A stretch of 8,086 nt of DNA from the NCBI GenBank assembly GCA_002319885.1, contig DCFT01000207.1, positions 1,936 to 10,021 of the forward strand. Direction: 5' to 3'. The notes beneath the pieces were generated by a model. It saw nothing but the letters and a program-made list of their open reading frames with translations. It did no database searches and had not been told where the DNA came from. Made by a program: the position numbers and the translations under genes. Within the stretch, counting starts at the first letter, position 1, and each line of letters starts with the position of its first letter. The stretch comes from Bacteroidales bacterium UBA1797 (GTDB lineage: Bacteria; Bacteroidota; Bacteroidia; Bacteroidales; VadinHA17). Shown one piece after another: positions 1-7,152 of the stretch.

Positions 1-440
1 GCGTCGGCCTGCAGCCCTATTGACTTTGTCTCGGCAGCAGGATTAGTCACGGTATACGTAATTTAATAAGTGAATAGAAGTTGAGAGCATAGACTTATGT
101 AGCTGGTTACGAAGTTGTCCGGGCTGCAGAAGGCAATTAACTATACCATCCGTGTTAGCTGCTGGGCATATATTAAAATTGTCATGGTTACAGAAATTGT
201 CATGTTAATGAATCGTTTTTTAAAGTCCTGGTAGAAAGAACGTATTTGTCACGATACACGAATTGGTAAAAAGGAGAAAAATATCTTGGTCAAATTGTAC
301 GAAGAGTATTTGGTTTCCTAAATAACCGAGAGCATTCGGATTATAGAGGGCTGGGCAAATTTTGTGTTTGTCTCGTTTAAGCAACATTTCAACTTTAGCC
401 GTCTGTCTCGTCGAGTGGCAGGGACGGGCCGGAAGGCTCT
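1..440. other. Gene-free, repeat-rich left flank
   Basis: I see no credible gene in this stretch on either strand; stops are frequent in all frames. It contains short degenerate repeats in one orientation. The 9-mer TTTGTCTCG occurs at 25-33 and 367-375, with TGTCTCG again at 404-410. ATTGTCATG occurs at 178-186 and 196-204. ACGAAGTTGTCCGGG occurs at 109-123 and AAGTCC at 223-228. Similar elements recur in the right flank (7840-7985). GTTAGCTGC at 154-162 is the reverse complement of GCAGCTAAC at 8063-8071. This looks like decayed intergenic repeat DNA of a kind common in Bacteroidota genomes, but I cannot name the family. Confidence 0.5.
178..207 (+). repeat. Short direct repeat ATTGTCATG(N)TTA
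   Basis: ATTGTCATG followed by GTTA or TTA occurs at 178-190 and again at 196-207, an 18-bp period. The same word elements (TTGTC, CATGTTA) appear in the degenerate repeat of the right flank. Too short to identify as a known element. Confidence 0.4.
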
Positions 441-1169
441 TTACGCAATTTCAAATTTAGTATTATTAACAATTTTATCTCTGCGTAATGTGCCTGACGG
501 CAGAAGGGACGGTTTGGTTTGAGGGGAAATATTCTCCGATTGTGTACTAAGAAGTGTTGTTTGCTTAAATGAGTCCGGATAATGCTCCTTATCGTGTTCA
601 ATATATTTAAGCATAAGGTCTGCATCGAAATGATCTGACGAACTTGTAGATACCTGTTTACTTTTTTCGTACAGATCCAATAAACTCTGGCATCCGGTAG
701 AGATAAATATTTTTCTTACTTTTTCATTGTTGCCAATATCAGAAGTCATGAATGTACTTAGTTTGTCGATTGCCAGATATTTCTTGTCAAGCTTTTGTAG
801 CCCGGTAATCTTTTCAAGCTTCTGTCCTTCCGGAGTGCCATTGTTAGTCACAAACAAGAACGTTCGAATTATAATCTTTCCCTCTATAATATCAACTCGT
901 AAATATCCTGCTTTCATACCGAAATAGCGGAATTCAATAAGAGTGTTATGGTTATTGTCATAAAAAACCATTGGATCCTTTAAAGAGATAAACATATTGA
1001 AATGAATAGAACCTGTTGGGAAGCAATCGATACGCTCTGACAATCTATTAAGGGCATGGGTCTGGATGTAGACATCAAGATGAATATCAGCAAATGGATT
1101 CGTAATCTTTAAAACTGAGGGTTTAATTGCAACCCAGTCGATACCAGAGTTCGGGAAAGTATAGCCCAT
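441..1169 (-). CDS. Hypothetical protein, orphan gene downstream of the operon
   Basis: A 242-residue soluble protein that I do not recognise. It has no signal peptide and no membrane segment. Residues 1-140 look globular and beta-rich, with a helix-like segment HALNRLSERI at 38-47 followed by alternating beta-like stretches at 55-110. The C-terminal 40 residues (about 203-242) are Ser/Thr/Pro/Lys-rich and probably disordered. It is the last gene in the transcribed direction and lies 269 nt beyond the regulator, so it is probably not part of the upstream operon. Start choice is uncertain. The ATG at 1169 is the only standard start, yet the frame stays open upstream to a TAG at 1266-1268 and reads like protein (for example STSIVIDGNHRPIIR just before the Met) without any ATG, GTG or TTG. 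The N-terminus may be eroded, or initiation may be non-canonical. A nuclease-like or toxin-like fold is possible but unsupported. Confidence 0.7.
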   Translation of the reverse strand: MGYTFPNSGIDWVAIKPSVLKITNPFADIHLDVYIQTHALNRLSERIDCFPTGSIHFNMFISLKDPMVFYDNNHNTLIEFRYFGMKAGYLRVDIIEGKIIIRTFLFVTNNGTPEGQKLEKITGLQKLDKKYLAIDKLSTFMTSDIGNNEKVRKIFISTGCQSLLDLYEKSKQVSTSSSDHFDADLMLKYIEHDKEHYPDSFKQTTLLSTQSENISPQTKPSLLPSGTLRRDKIVNNTKFEIA

Positions 1170-1287
1170 TCGAATAATAGGTCTGTGATTTCCATCTATG
1201 ACAATTGATGTAGATTCATTCTTATACGAATTGATACTGATTAGAATATTAACCGGTGTACATAGCTAAAAATTCAAGTATCAATGG

Positions 1288-1318
1288 GATAGGTATGTCT
1301 ATACGAAACTAAGACAAA
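1288..1318 (-). promoter_or_regulatory. Candidate Bacteroidota promoter for the orphan gene
   Basis: On the minus strand TTTG (1318-1315) is followed, after exactly 19 nt, by TACCTATC (1295-1288). This matches 4 of the 6 fixed bases of the Bacteroidota -7 box TAnnTTTG and has the expected spacing to a -33 TTTG. It would place the start of transcription about 110 nt before the ATG at 1169. The match is partial, so this is a weak call. Confidence 0.25.
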
Positions 1319-1383
1319 GCGTTATATAATTGATATTTAATGACTTAATAAAACAACAATAAAGTAATCTCTTTTCTGTTTTG

Positions 1384-1407
1384 AAAAACTAGACTTATTT
1401 AGTTTGC
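1384..1407 (-). terminator. Weak hairpin with T-run after the response regulator gene
   Basis: About 35 nt past the regulator stop, the minus strand reads AAACTA, an 8-nt loop, then TAGTTT (arms 1405-1400 and 1391-1386), running into TTTTTC. The stem is short and AT-rich, optionally extended by one weak pair. It sits where an operon terminator is expected, but it is a poor intrinsic terminator by sequence. Confidence 0.35.
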
Positions 1408-1438
1408 GAAAAACAGGTTTTAAGAGGTTCCCATATAA

Positions 1439-2134
1439 TTATTTCAAACTAAAAAATCTTTTCACTGAATTCTGGTAGCTAATACCAACAGGTATCTGTT
1501 TGTCCCCAAGGAAAATAACTTTATTACTGTAGGATATATCCTTTTTCACATTTATAATATAGGATCTGTGAACCCTCATGAAAACATTCTTAGGTAACTT
1601 TTCAAATAATCCTTTCAGGCTAATGTGTGAAATAAGGGGTTTTGGTTGATTTGTAAAAATACGTATATAATTATCCAGTCCTTCAATATACCTGATTTCA
1701 GACATTAATATTTTACAGAGCTTATAGTCACTCCGGACGAATAAATATTGTTCTTCTTCAGCATTGGAATGGTTAATATAATCAAGATAGTCCCTGGTTT
1801 TTTTAACTGCCTGTTCAAAGCGATTGAATTTGATTGGTTTAAGAAGATAATCAACTGCGCTCAGATTAAATCCTTCGACAGCATATTCACTGAAAGCGGT
1901 GGTGAATATAACCAGTACATTTTCATTCAATGACTTATAAAGCTCTATCCCTGAAATATCAGGCATCTGAATATCGAGAAAGATCAGATCAACCGGATAT
2001 TTTTTCAGAAAATTCTCCGCTTCTGAAGGTTTCATAAAGGTCTTCTTCAGATCAAGATAGCTAATCTTAGAACAATAATTTGATATGAGGTCCAGTGCTA
2101 ACGGTTCATCATCAATTGCAATACAATTAATCAT
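1439..2134 (-). CDS. LytTR-family response regulator
   Basis: A cytoplasmic DNA-binding response regulator of 231 residues, the usual length for this class. The N-terminal receiver domain (about 1-120) carries the acidic pair D8/D9, the phospho-acceptor D54 in the context FLDIQMPDISG, T78/T79 and the conserved K99 in LLKP. The C-terminal LytTR domain (about 130-231) has the family signatures IRYIEGLDNYI (147-157) and FMRVHRSYIIN (185-195). The ATG at 2134 overlaps the stop of the kinase gene by 4 nt (ATGA), so the pair is translationally coupled and the kinase is the clear partner. LytTR regulators bind imperfect direct repeats and usually activate transcription. A natural target is the promoter region upstream of 7560, since the regulator is the last gene of that operon, but this is inference. 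No key residue is missing. Confidence 0.93.
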   Translation of the reverse strand: MINCIAIDDEPLALDLISNYCSKISYLDLKKTFMKPSEAENFLKKYPVDLIFLDIQMPDISGIELYKSLNENVLVIFTTAFSEYAVEGFNLSAVDYLLKPIKFNRFEQAVKKTRDYLDYINHSNAEEEQYLFVRSDYKLCKILMSEIRYIEGLDNYIRIFTNQPKPLISHISLKGLFEKLPKNVFMRVHRSYIINVKKDISYSNKVIFLGDKQIPVGISYQNSVKRFFSLK

Positions 2135-3225
2135 TTCAGATTAAGATGAAGGGATACAACATATTCATTCCGGCTATCGATAATATTCAGAGTGTGGTCT
2201 CCAGGGTACATTAATTCAAGTCTTTTTTTTGTGTTCTCAATCCCAAGCTGGGATATTCCATTCTCCATATCCTGAAGTTTATTTATTGAGTTTTTGACAT
2301 ACAATTTTAATTTATTGCTTTCAATATCAATTTGTATATCAATATTTGATTCAGTTTCTGTACTTATCCCATGTTTGAAAGCATTTTCAATGAAAGGCAT
2401 CAATATTAGAGGAGCAATCTGCAATGAGTCACAATCTCCGGTTTTCTGATAATTTACTTTTACCGTGGATGGAAACCTTAATTTCTGAAGCGTTATGTAA
2501 GTGTCAATATACTCGATTTTCTTACTTAGTGGTACAAAATCATTAGTCGTTTCATAAATAACAAATCTCATCATATCTGAAAACATTTCAATGGCTTCAG
2601 GAGTTCTTTCAGCTTTAGAGACAGCCATTGAATAGATATTATTGAGTGTATTGAACATAAAATGCGGATTAATCTGGGCCTTCAGAAACGCAAGTTCAGC
2701 TTTTACTTTTTCTTTCTCAGATTGTTGCCATTGTCCCAGAATCCTTATCCCGGTTGAAAGGGTTAATATGAAAATGAATACAAAAATTGTATAACTGAAT
2801 TCGGGTCTCAGGAAAGCCAGCCTGATCGGAGGCATCTTATCTTTTGGGACCTGAAAACCCTGTGAACCAAAACCAGGAGGAGGTCCAGGCTGGAATCCCT
2901 GCATATCCCTGCCTGCAGGAAATCCGGGTCTGATGAGCGATGATTCTGAAATTGAAGAAGGTACAGCGATTGTAAGTATCAGAAAGCTAATGCAGATTAC
3001 AACAAAAACAAGATACTTCCTGGGGAAAAAAAACTTTGGTACAAGAAAAAAGAAATTTATGTAGAAAAATGAAATAAAAAACAAATCCGGAACAAGGATA
3101 GTAAGAACAGGATTCACAATCGGAGGTTTGGGCACCAGTGAAACCAGCAAAAGCAGAAACACCAGCCAGGCAAGGATATGAATCAATATCAGAAGAAATT
3201 TGTTTTTCAATAAAAATTGCTTCAT
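2131..3225 (-). CDS. LytS-type sensor histidine kinase (His_kinase family)
   Basis: An inner-membrane sensor kinase of 364 residues that autophosphorylates on His and passes phosphate to the neighbouring LytTR regulator. Four hydrophobic segments lie at about 9-31, 38-62, 70-90 and 143-163. With the N-terminus inside, the 52-residue loop at 91-142 faces the periplasm. That loop is unusually rich in Gly, Pro, Phe and Gln (GFPAGRDMQGFQPGPPPGFG at 101-120). The phospho-acceptor is H188 in KAQINPHFMFNTLNN, the hallmark of the His_kinase (PF06580) family. The N-box is at 272-286 (PLILMPFIENAFKHG, N281), and the glycine box is near 323-331 (GISQLGIEN). No PAS or other sensor domain is present, so sensing must use the membrane part or the loop. 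The gene starts 5 nt after the lipoprotein stop and ends in a 4-nt overlap with the regulator. Envelope stress or the operon's own product are plausible signals, but that is inference. Confidence 0.92.
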   Translation of the reverse strand: MKQFLLKNKFLLILIHILAWLVFLLLLVSLVPKPPIVNPVLTILVPDLFFISFFYINFFFLVPKFFFPRKYLVFVVICISFLILTIAVPSSISESSLIRPGFPAGRDMQGFQPGPPPGFGSQGFQVPKDKMPPIRLAFLRPEFSYTIFVFIFILTLSTGIRILGQWQQSEKEKVKAELAFLKAQINPHFMFNTLNNIYSMAVSKAERTPEAIEMFSDMMRFVIYETTNDFVPLSKKIEYIDTYITLQKLRFPSTVKVNYQKTGDCDSLQIAPLILMPFIENAFKHGISTETESNIDIQIDIESNKLKLYVKNSINKLQDMENGISQLGIENTKKRLELMYPGDHTLNIIDSRNEYVVSLHLNLK

Positions 3226-3230
3226 TTCTA

Positions 3231-4997
3231 TCAGAATGATACATTGGTTACTTTACCGGAAACGGTGAAACTTTTCTTCAGAGTGCCACTCGAATAGGTA
3301 CCTCCTGTATATAGTCCATCTGAATTTGTTCCTGTTGAAGAACCTCCGGTATAAATAGAATATGTTGCACCACTGGTAAGTTTTTGTGAAGAAAATACCA
3401 CGTAATAAATCGTTCTGACAGGTTTATAGGTCACAAGATCAGTGCCGCTTGCATCCTGAATATGAAACAGTGAACCTGTACCCAAAGTACCTGACATAGT
3501 TACTTTTATAGCATATTGTGAGGAAGTAGTACTTGTTGCTTCAATCATATTGCCTGAGTTTGGTCCGGTAACAAAAAGAAATCCTCCTGATATATTAAAT
3601 GTACCATTAACATCAATTCCAACTTCTGGTGATGATTGAGGTCCGTGAACAACTACAGTACCTCCGGTCATCTCAACATTTCCATTGCTGTCAAGACCAT
3701 CGCCCGCTGATGAATTTATGACTGTGTTACCACCTTTGATATATAGATAGCTGCCATCATTTGCTTCGGTTGCCTGACCCTTTGTAGCATTGAACCCATC
3801 ATCTGTAGATACCAGGCTGAGATATCCACTGTTGACAGTTATTAGAGCACTCTCAATTCCTTCATAGCATTTGGTAATACTCATGGTCTCATTACTGATT
3901 GTTATTGATGTCGGAGCATGAATTGCGTCATCACCTGAAGCAAGTGAAAGAGTTCCTCCATTAATGACAACAGAATTGTTTGAGTGAATTGCATCATCCG
4001 CTGAATTAATTACAAAGGTACCTTTATCAATTGTAACCTTCGTACCTGCTTTAAGCGCTTTTGCAGAAACAGTCCCAGTGTATCCTCCTGAAGAAGTACC
4101 AGGACGGCCTCCACCTGATGTACTACCGGTTGATGTGGCAGCTCCTCCCCCTGTTGTAATTGTAATTGAACCATCATTGATCAGAAGATTTGTCTGAGCA
4201 TTTACGCCATCGCCTCCGGCAACAATATTAACCGAACCATTCTCTATTGTGATATAACCCAAATCAGTATCATCTTCGTTATCAGACTTTAAACCGTCTC
4301 CGGTTGCATTAACGGTAATATTTCCATCCTTTATAATCAGATAGTCTTTCCCCCTGATACCATCATCCGCAGAGCTGATATTTATGATTCCACTTTTAAT
4401 TATCAGTCCATCCTTACATGCAATCCCGTCTTTATAATTTCCATCTATTGTCAAGGAGCCTGTACCAAAAAAACTGAGATACGATTTGCTAAAGACAGTT
4501 GCATCAGGCTCTCCATCCGCATTCGTTGTAAATGAAGTACCATCTGTTAATGAATTAACAGTATTGTCTGCCAGCACTATCATTACTTTAGTAGCATGCC
4601 TGACATATACCGGAGCGCTCGAAGAGCACGTGATATTAACTCCATTGAAAATAAGCCTCACGATATTCTCATCTGCTGTACTAACAATAATCTGTCCATT
4701 TGTTAGAGTGCCGGATATCCTGTAAGTCCCGGCAGATATGATAGTTGCTTTGCTTCCTTCAGTAGTTATGGCATCTGAGTTTTCTGTTATTGAAGTACCA
4801 TTAAGCGTTATATCAATTATCTGCGAATCGTTCCAGATATAATCGCTTGCTTCTTCATGTCCGGCAATATTATTTATCTGATCGTCGTCAGAAGAGTCTG
4901 TGGCATAATACTTTTTACATGATGTAAATATTGTTAGTGCTAAAACAAACACCAACAATGTCTTTAACTCGCTTCTGTTTGTATTTCCCGATCTCAT
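3231..4997 (-). CDS. Carbohydrate-binding beta-helix lipoprotein (Cthe_2159 / DUF4353 type)
   Basis: A 588-residue envelope lipoprotein. Residues 11-26 form a signal ending in FTS before C27, the probable lipidated Cys, followed by KK and then an acidic stretch SSDDD (35-39). The rest resembles the Cthe_2159 family (PF14262), whose Clostridium thermocellum founder is a pectate-lyase-like beta-helix that binds polygalacturonate and calcium and is not an enzyme. Family-like text includes FNGVNITCSSSAPVYV (117-132) and NSLTDGTSF (148-156). A turn motif of type (D/G)D(G/A)(I/L/V/F) recurs at 190, 211, 233, 262, 334, 356, 399 and 432, with YEGI at 378, mostly 21-22 residues apart. These are the rungs of a right-handed beta-helix with an aspartate ladder that may bind calcium. 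A Gly/Ser/Thr linker (283-308) interrupts the helix. The gene lies 44 nt after DUF2490 and 5 nt before the kinase. A role in binding a polyanion or anchoring the system at the surface is inferred. Confidence 0.88.
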   Translation of the reverse strand: MRSGNTNRSELKTLLVFVLALTIFTSCKKYYATDSSDDDQINNIAGHEEASDYIWNDSQIIDITLNGTSITENSDAITTEGSKATIISAGTYRISGTLTNGQIIVSTADENIVRLIFNGVNITCSSSAPVYVRHATKVMIVLADNTVNSLTDGTSFTTNADGEPDATVFSKSYLSFFGTGSLTIDGNYKDGIACKDGLIIKSGIINISSADDGIRGKDYLIIKDGNITVNATGDGLKSDNEDDTDLGYITIENGSVNIVAGGDGVNAQTNLLINDGSITITTGGGAATSTGSTSGGGRPGTSSGGYTGTVSAKALKAGTKVTIDKGTFVINSADDAIHSNNSVVINGGTLSLASGDDAIHAPTSITISNETMSITKCYEGIESALITVNSGYLSLVSTDDGFNATKGQATEANDGSYLYIKGGNTVINSSAGDGLDSNGNVEMTGGTVVVHGPQSSPEVGIDVNGTFNISGGFLFVTGPNSGNMIEATSTTSSQYAIKVTMSGTLGTGSLFHIQDASGTDLVTYKPVRTIYYVVFSSQKLTSGATYSIYTGGSSTGTNSDGLYTGGTYSSGTLKKSFTVSGKVTNVSF

Positions 4998-5041
4998 GTA
5001 GAATATTTTAATTGTGATTACGTAGTCAAAATTCTGAATTG

Positions 5042-5719
5042 CTAAAATTTAAATTTATAATTAAGTGATATTATATCCATATCTGATATAGAGGGTTGAT
5101 AATCACGCTGAAATATATACTCTGCTTCCAGGCTGCTCTTTCTGGTTATCCGGAGTTCAGTTCCTGCTGATAACCTGCTTTTGCTGATTTTGAAACCTGA
5201 ATCTGAAAACATAGGGCTGAATGATTCGAAATATATGTAGGGATTCAGAGGGAATGAGGGCGTATTGTAAGCTGCCTTTAACTTTACCCTGCCATAATAT
5301 TTTGATGTTAGATCTTCAGTATCCTCAATATATGTCCTGGTGGTTCTCTGCATCCTTAGTCTTGCTGAGAAATCAAAATTCCGGTATGGAACTGAACCTT
5401 TTAAATCGATAAACAACTTGTGACGAAAATAAAACCTGGAATCATCTTCGAGCGTGTTAATAATTCTGTACGATCCTGATGCTGAAAGGTGTTTATTGAA
5501 TTTATACTGAAGACCACCTTCAAGAAAATATTGTTCAACCTGCGAAGTATTATTGAATGTTCTCAGGCAACCTGAAAGTTCAACATCAAGTTTCTTCATA
5601 AGATCATGTTGTGCAGATACACCTAACCATATTCCGAAGTCATTATCCTGCGCGTTTGTAGTACTCGTTATAAGTACCAGGAGAAAAAGAATAAGGACTT
5701 TTTTATTCATCATCATCAT
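5042..5719 (-). CDS. DUF2490 outer-membrane beta-barrel protein
   Basis: A predicted small outer-membrane barrel of about 222-225 residues. It begins with a Sec signal (NKKVLILFLLVLITSTTNAQ, cleavage after the Ala-Gln region) and then runs in alternating polar/hydrophobic strands with many aromatics. It ends with LNYKFKF, whose terminal Phe is typical of outer-membrane barrels. The pattern fits DUF2490 (PF10677), whose members have no settled function. Start choice: the frame stays open back to an ATG at 5770, but that would add a charged peptide ahead of the signal, so I place the start in a run of four tandem ATG codons at 5719, 5716, 5713 and 5710. The run overlaps the 3' end of the DUF4956 gene, whose stop is at 5705-5703, giving an overlap of 8 to 17 nt. 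The position between an inner-membrane protein and a surface lipoprotein suggests that it is the outer-membrane part of the same system (inference). Confidence 0.82.
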   Translation of the reverse strand: MMMMNKKVLILFLLVLITSTTNAQDNDFGIWLGVSAQHDLMKKLDVELSGCLRTFNNTSQVEQYFLEGGLQYKFNKHLSASGSYRIINTLEDDSRFYFRHKLFIDLKGSVPYRNFDFSARLRMQRTTRTYIEDTEDLTSKYYGRVKLKAAYNTPSFPLNPYIYFESFSPMFSDSGFKISKSRLSAGTELRITRKSSLEAEYIFQRDYQPSISDMDIISLNYKFKF

Positions 5720-6395
5720 TGTCATTTTCAATTTGCTCCTGAATTCCGGCTTCAATTCCTGTTGATTCATAATATATTGTAACCAGGCAGGTATCTTTTA
5801 GAAAATCAATTTTCCCTGTTTCCACTCTGTGAATCTTCTTTATACCAGTTCTTTCTTTCAGATCATTGAGCAGTTCTGCAGATTTTTCGGGCTTTATCAG
5901 ATCAATCTTTTCATAAACAATAAGTTTTGATGATTCATGTTTAAGCAGCCATATTTTCTCAAGTCCATAGGTAATAAAGATGAGTACAGCATTGGTAAAA
6001 AGAAGGTCTGCAAGGCTTGTTTTCGTACTTGTAAGCGCATTAATTACAGAGATTCCTATGACCAGAAAAAGATAGGTCATTTCTTTTATCGGGATGGAGT
6101 TGGTACGATAGCGTATAATCCCGAAGATCGCAAATAGCCCTAAAGCAAATCCAATCTGAAGCTTGACACTTTCAAGGAGGAAGCATAAAAGAAAAATTAC
6201 ACTGGATATAAGGATGTATGTAAAAAGATAATCTTTTCTTTTTGTTGTGGAATAGTACAACCATCTTACAAGTATCAGGATCACTCCTGTATTGAGCGTA
6301 AACCTGAGTACAAACTCAAGAAAACCAGGTATGTCAATTATTTCGATACCAGCAATGTTAATAGCTTCAGGCATAAACAGATCTGTTATATTCAT
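5703..6395 (-). CDS. DUF4956 multi-pass inner-membrane protein
   Basis: A protein of about 230 residues with an N-terminal membrane domain of four to five segments (roughly 26-47, 56-76, 80-95, 106-122 and 129-144) and a cytoplasmic C-terminal domain (about 153-222) with a beta-alpha-beta-beta look. The motif FGIIRYRTNSIPIKEMTYLF (about 91-110) is the characteristic loop of the DUF4956 family (PF16316). The family has no proven biochemical role but is found beside VTC-domain polyphosphate polymerases, as here. The tail is very acidic (END-NDDDE), and its GAT codons double as the ATG run that starts DUF2490. Three starts are possible: TTG at 6401, ATG at 6395 (chosen) or ATG at 6374. The last would give an 8-nt overlap with the VTC stop (ATGCCTGA), so coupling is likely in any case. 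Inferred role: the membrane partner or channel for the VTC enzyme. Confidence 0.87.
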   Translation of the reverse strand: MNITDLFMPEAINIAGIEIIDIPGFLEFVLRFTLNTGVILILVRWLYYSTTKRKDYLFTYILISSVIFLLCFLLESVKLQIGFALGLFAIFGIIRYRTNSIPIKEMTYLFLVIGISVINALTSTKTSLADLLFTNAVLIFITYGLEKIWLLKHESSKLIVYEKIDLIKPEKSAELLNDLKERTGIKKIHRVETGKIDFLKDTCLVTIYYESTGIEAGIQEQIENDNDDDE

Positions 6396-7152
6396 TTTCA
6401 ATTTTATTAATTAATAAAAATTTTGACTTGAGTATATTTTTTCGCGGAGGATTGTGCAATATTGAAGTTCCAATGCAGTATTTACTGAAACCTGTCGGAT
6501 GAACTGAGTATTCTTTTAGGATGTTTCCTACAGGCGACCGGCTCGCAAAACCTTTTCTTTTAAGCTCAATAATTGCCAAAAAGGGAAAACCAGTAATGTT
6601 CCCCTTCATGTCATTGAACGATAAATCGTAATCAATTGTAACCCTTTCATTAAATTCTGAACTTACAAGAGTGATCCTTTTAAAATTATTGACCAGAACG
6701 GGTTCAAGCAAAAGAGATTTCTGAGGCACATATTCCTGAATGAACTGAGAAGCTTTCGCATCGCACAGGTTATCTGAAGTGAGATCGTTTTCAATACGCC
6801 ATTTGACTGTTCTGTTTTTATTAGTTCTTTTCTTTACTTCCAGAAATGTTGTTCCTGTATTCTCATAATTCCTGTAGCGTACTTTTTCTCTTTGTATTCT
6901 TCCAGTAATATGCTGATTATAGAACATATAATCAACAGTATCAAGATAAGTTGTTTTATATGAGAATACTTTACTACCGTTGATTTCCAACGCCATGTAA
7001 GCTCCATCCAGGCTTAATAACATTTCAGGCATTTTTGTGATTGACAGAACGAATTTTGTATCAATACGATCCATTAGCCTGACATTGTCCATCTCATCCA
7101 GTCCGACAGGCTGGAATGAATCCAAAACTTTAATTATTTCAGGAATACTCAT
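6367..7152 (-). CDS. VTC-domain polyphosphate polymerase
   Basis: A 261-residue soluble protein matching the VTC domain (PF09359), the catalytic domain of yeast Vtc4, which transfers the gamma-phosphate of ATP onto a growing polyphosphate chain inside a tunnel-shaped fold of the CYTH/TTM type. Recognisable elements in order are DRIDTKFV (28-35), YKTTYLDT (65-72), the basic strand REKVRYRNY (88-96), FLEVKKRTNKNRTVKWRI (103-120), the acidic/basic strand IIELKRKG (194-201) and FSKYC (222-226). By analogy with Vtc4, R92/R94, K107 and K198 would line the phosphate tunnel, E196 would hold the metal and K224 would be the late basic residue. These assignments are inference from spacing. Unlike the yeast protein it has no SPX domain and no membrane segment, so it needs a partner to reach the membrane, probably the overlapping DUF4956 gene. 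The ATG at 7152 directly follows the TAA of the upstream gene. Confidence 0.9.
   Translation of the reverse strand: MSIPEIIKVLDSFQPVGLDEMDNVRLMDRIDTKFVLSITKMPEMLLSLDGAYMALEINGSKVFSYKTTYLDTVDYMFYNQHITGRIQREKVRYRNYENTGTTFLEVKKRTNKNRTVKWRIENDLTSDNLCDAKASQFIQEYVPQKSLLLEPVLVNNFKRITLVSSEFNERVTIDYDLSFNDMKGNITGFPFLAIIELKRKGFASRSPVGNILKEYSVHPTGFSKYCIGTSILHNPPRKNILKSKFLLINKIENEYNRSVYA

Noticed and set aside
418..427. 10-mer GCAGGGACGG repeated at 7990-7999, considered as a direct repeat flanking a mobile insertion
   Set aside because: Many 10-mer pairs are expected by chance in 8 kb. There is no transposase, integrase or terminal inverted repeat, and the operon looks like resident DNA.
421..440. Terminator after the orphan gene
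   Set aside because: Only a 3-bp GCC/GGC stem can be drawn and no T-run follows on the minus strand.
395..625. Minus-strand open frame of 76 codons overlapping the 3' end of the orphan gene
   Set aside because: It lies mostly inside the orphan gene in another frame, has no recognisable domain, and the longer frame is more protein-like.
2987..3244. Minus-strand frame of 85 codons over the kinase N-terminus
   Set aside because: It is a shadow of the kinase transmembrane region in a shifted frame; the kinase frame has clear family motifs and correct junctions.
4486..4725. Plus-strand frame of 79 codons inside the beta-helix lipoprotein gene
   Set aside because: Antisense shadow of a repetitive coding region; no promoter, domain or supporting context.
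4998..5041. Possible internal promoter in the 44-nt gap before the lipoprotein gene
   Set aside because: A TTTTG is present on the minus strand, but no TAnnTTTG lies at the right distance; the best candidate -7 matches poorly and needs 21-nt spacing.
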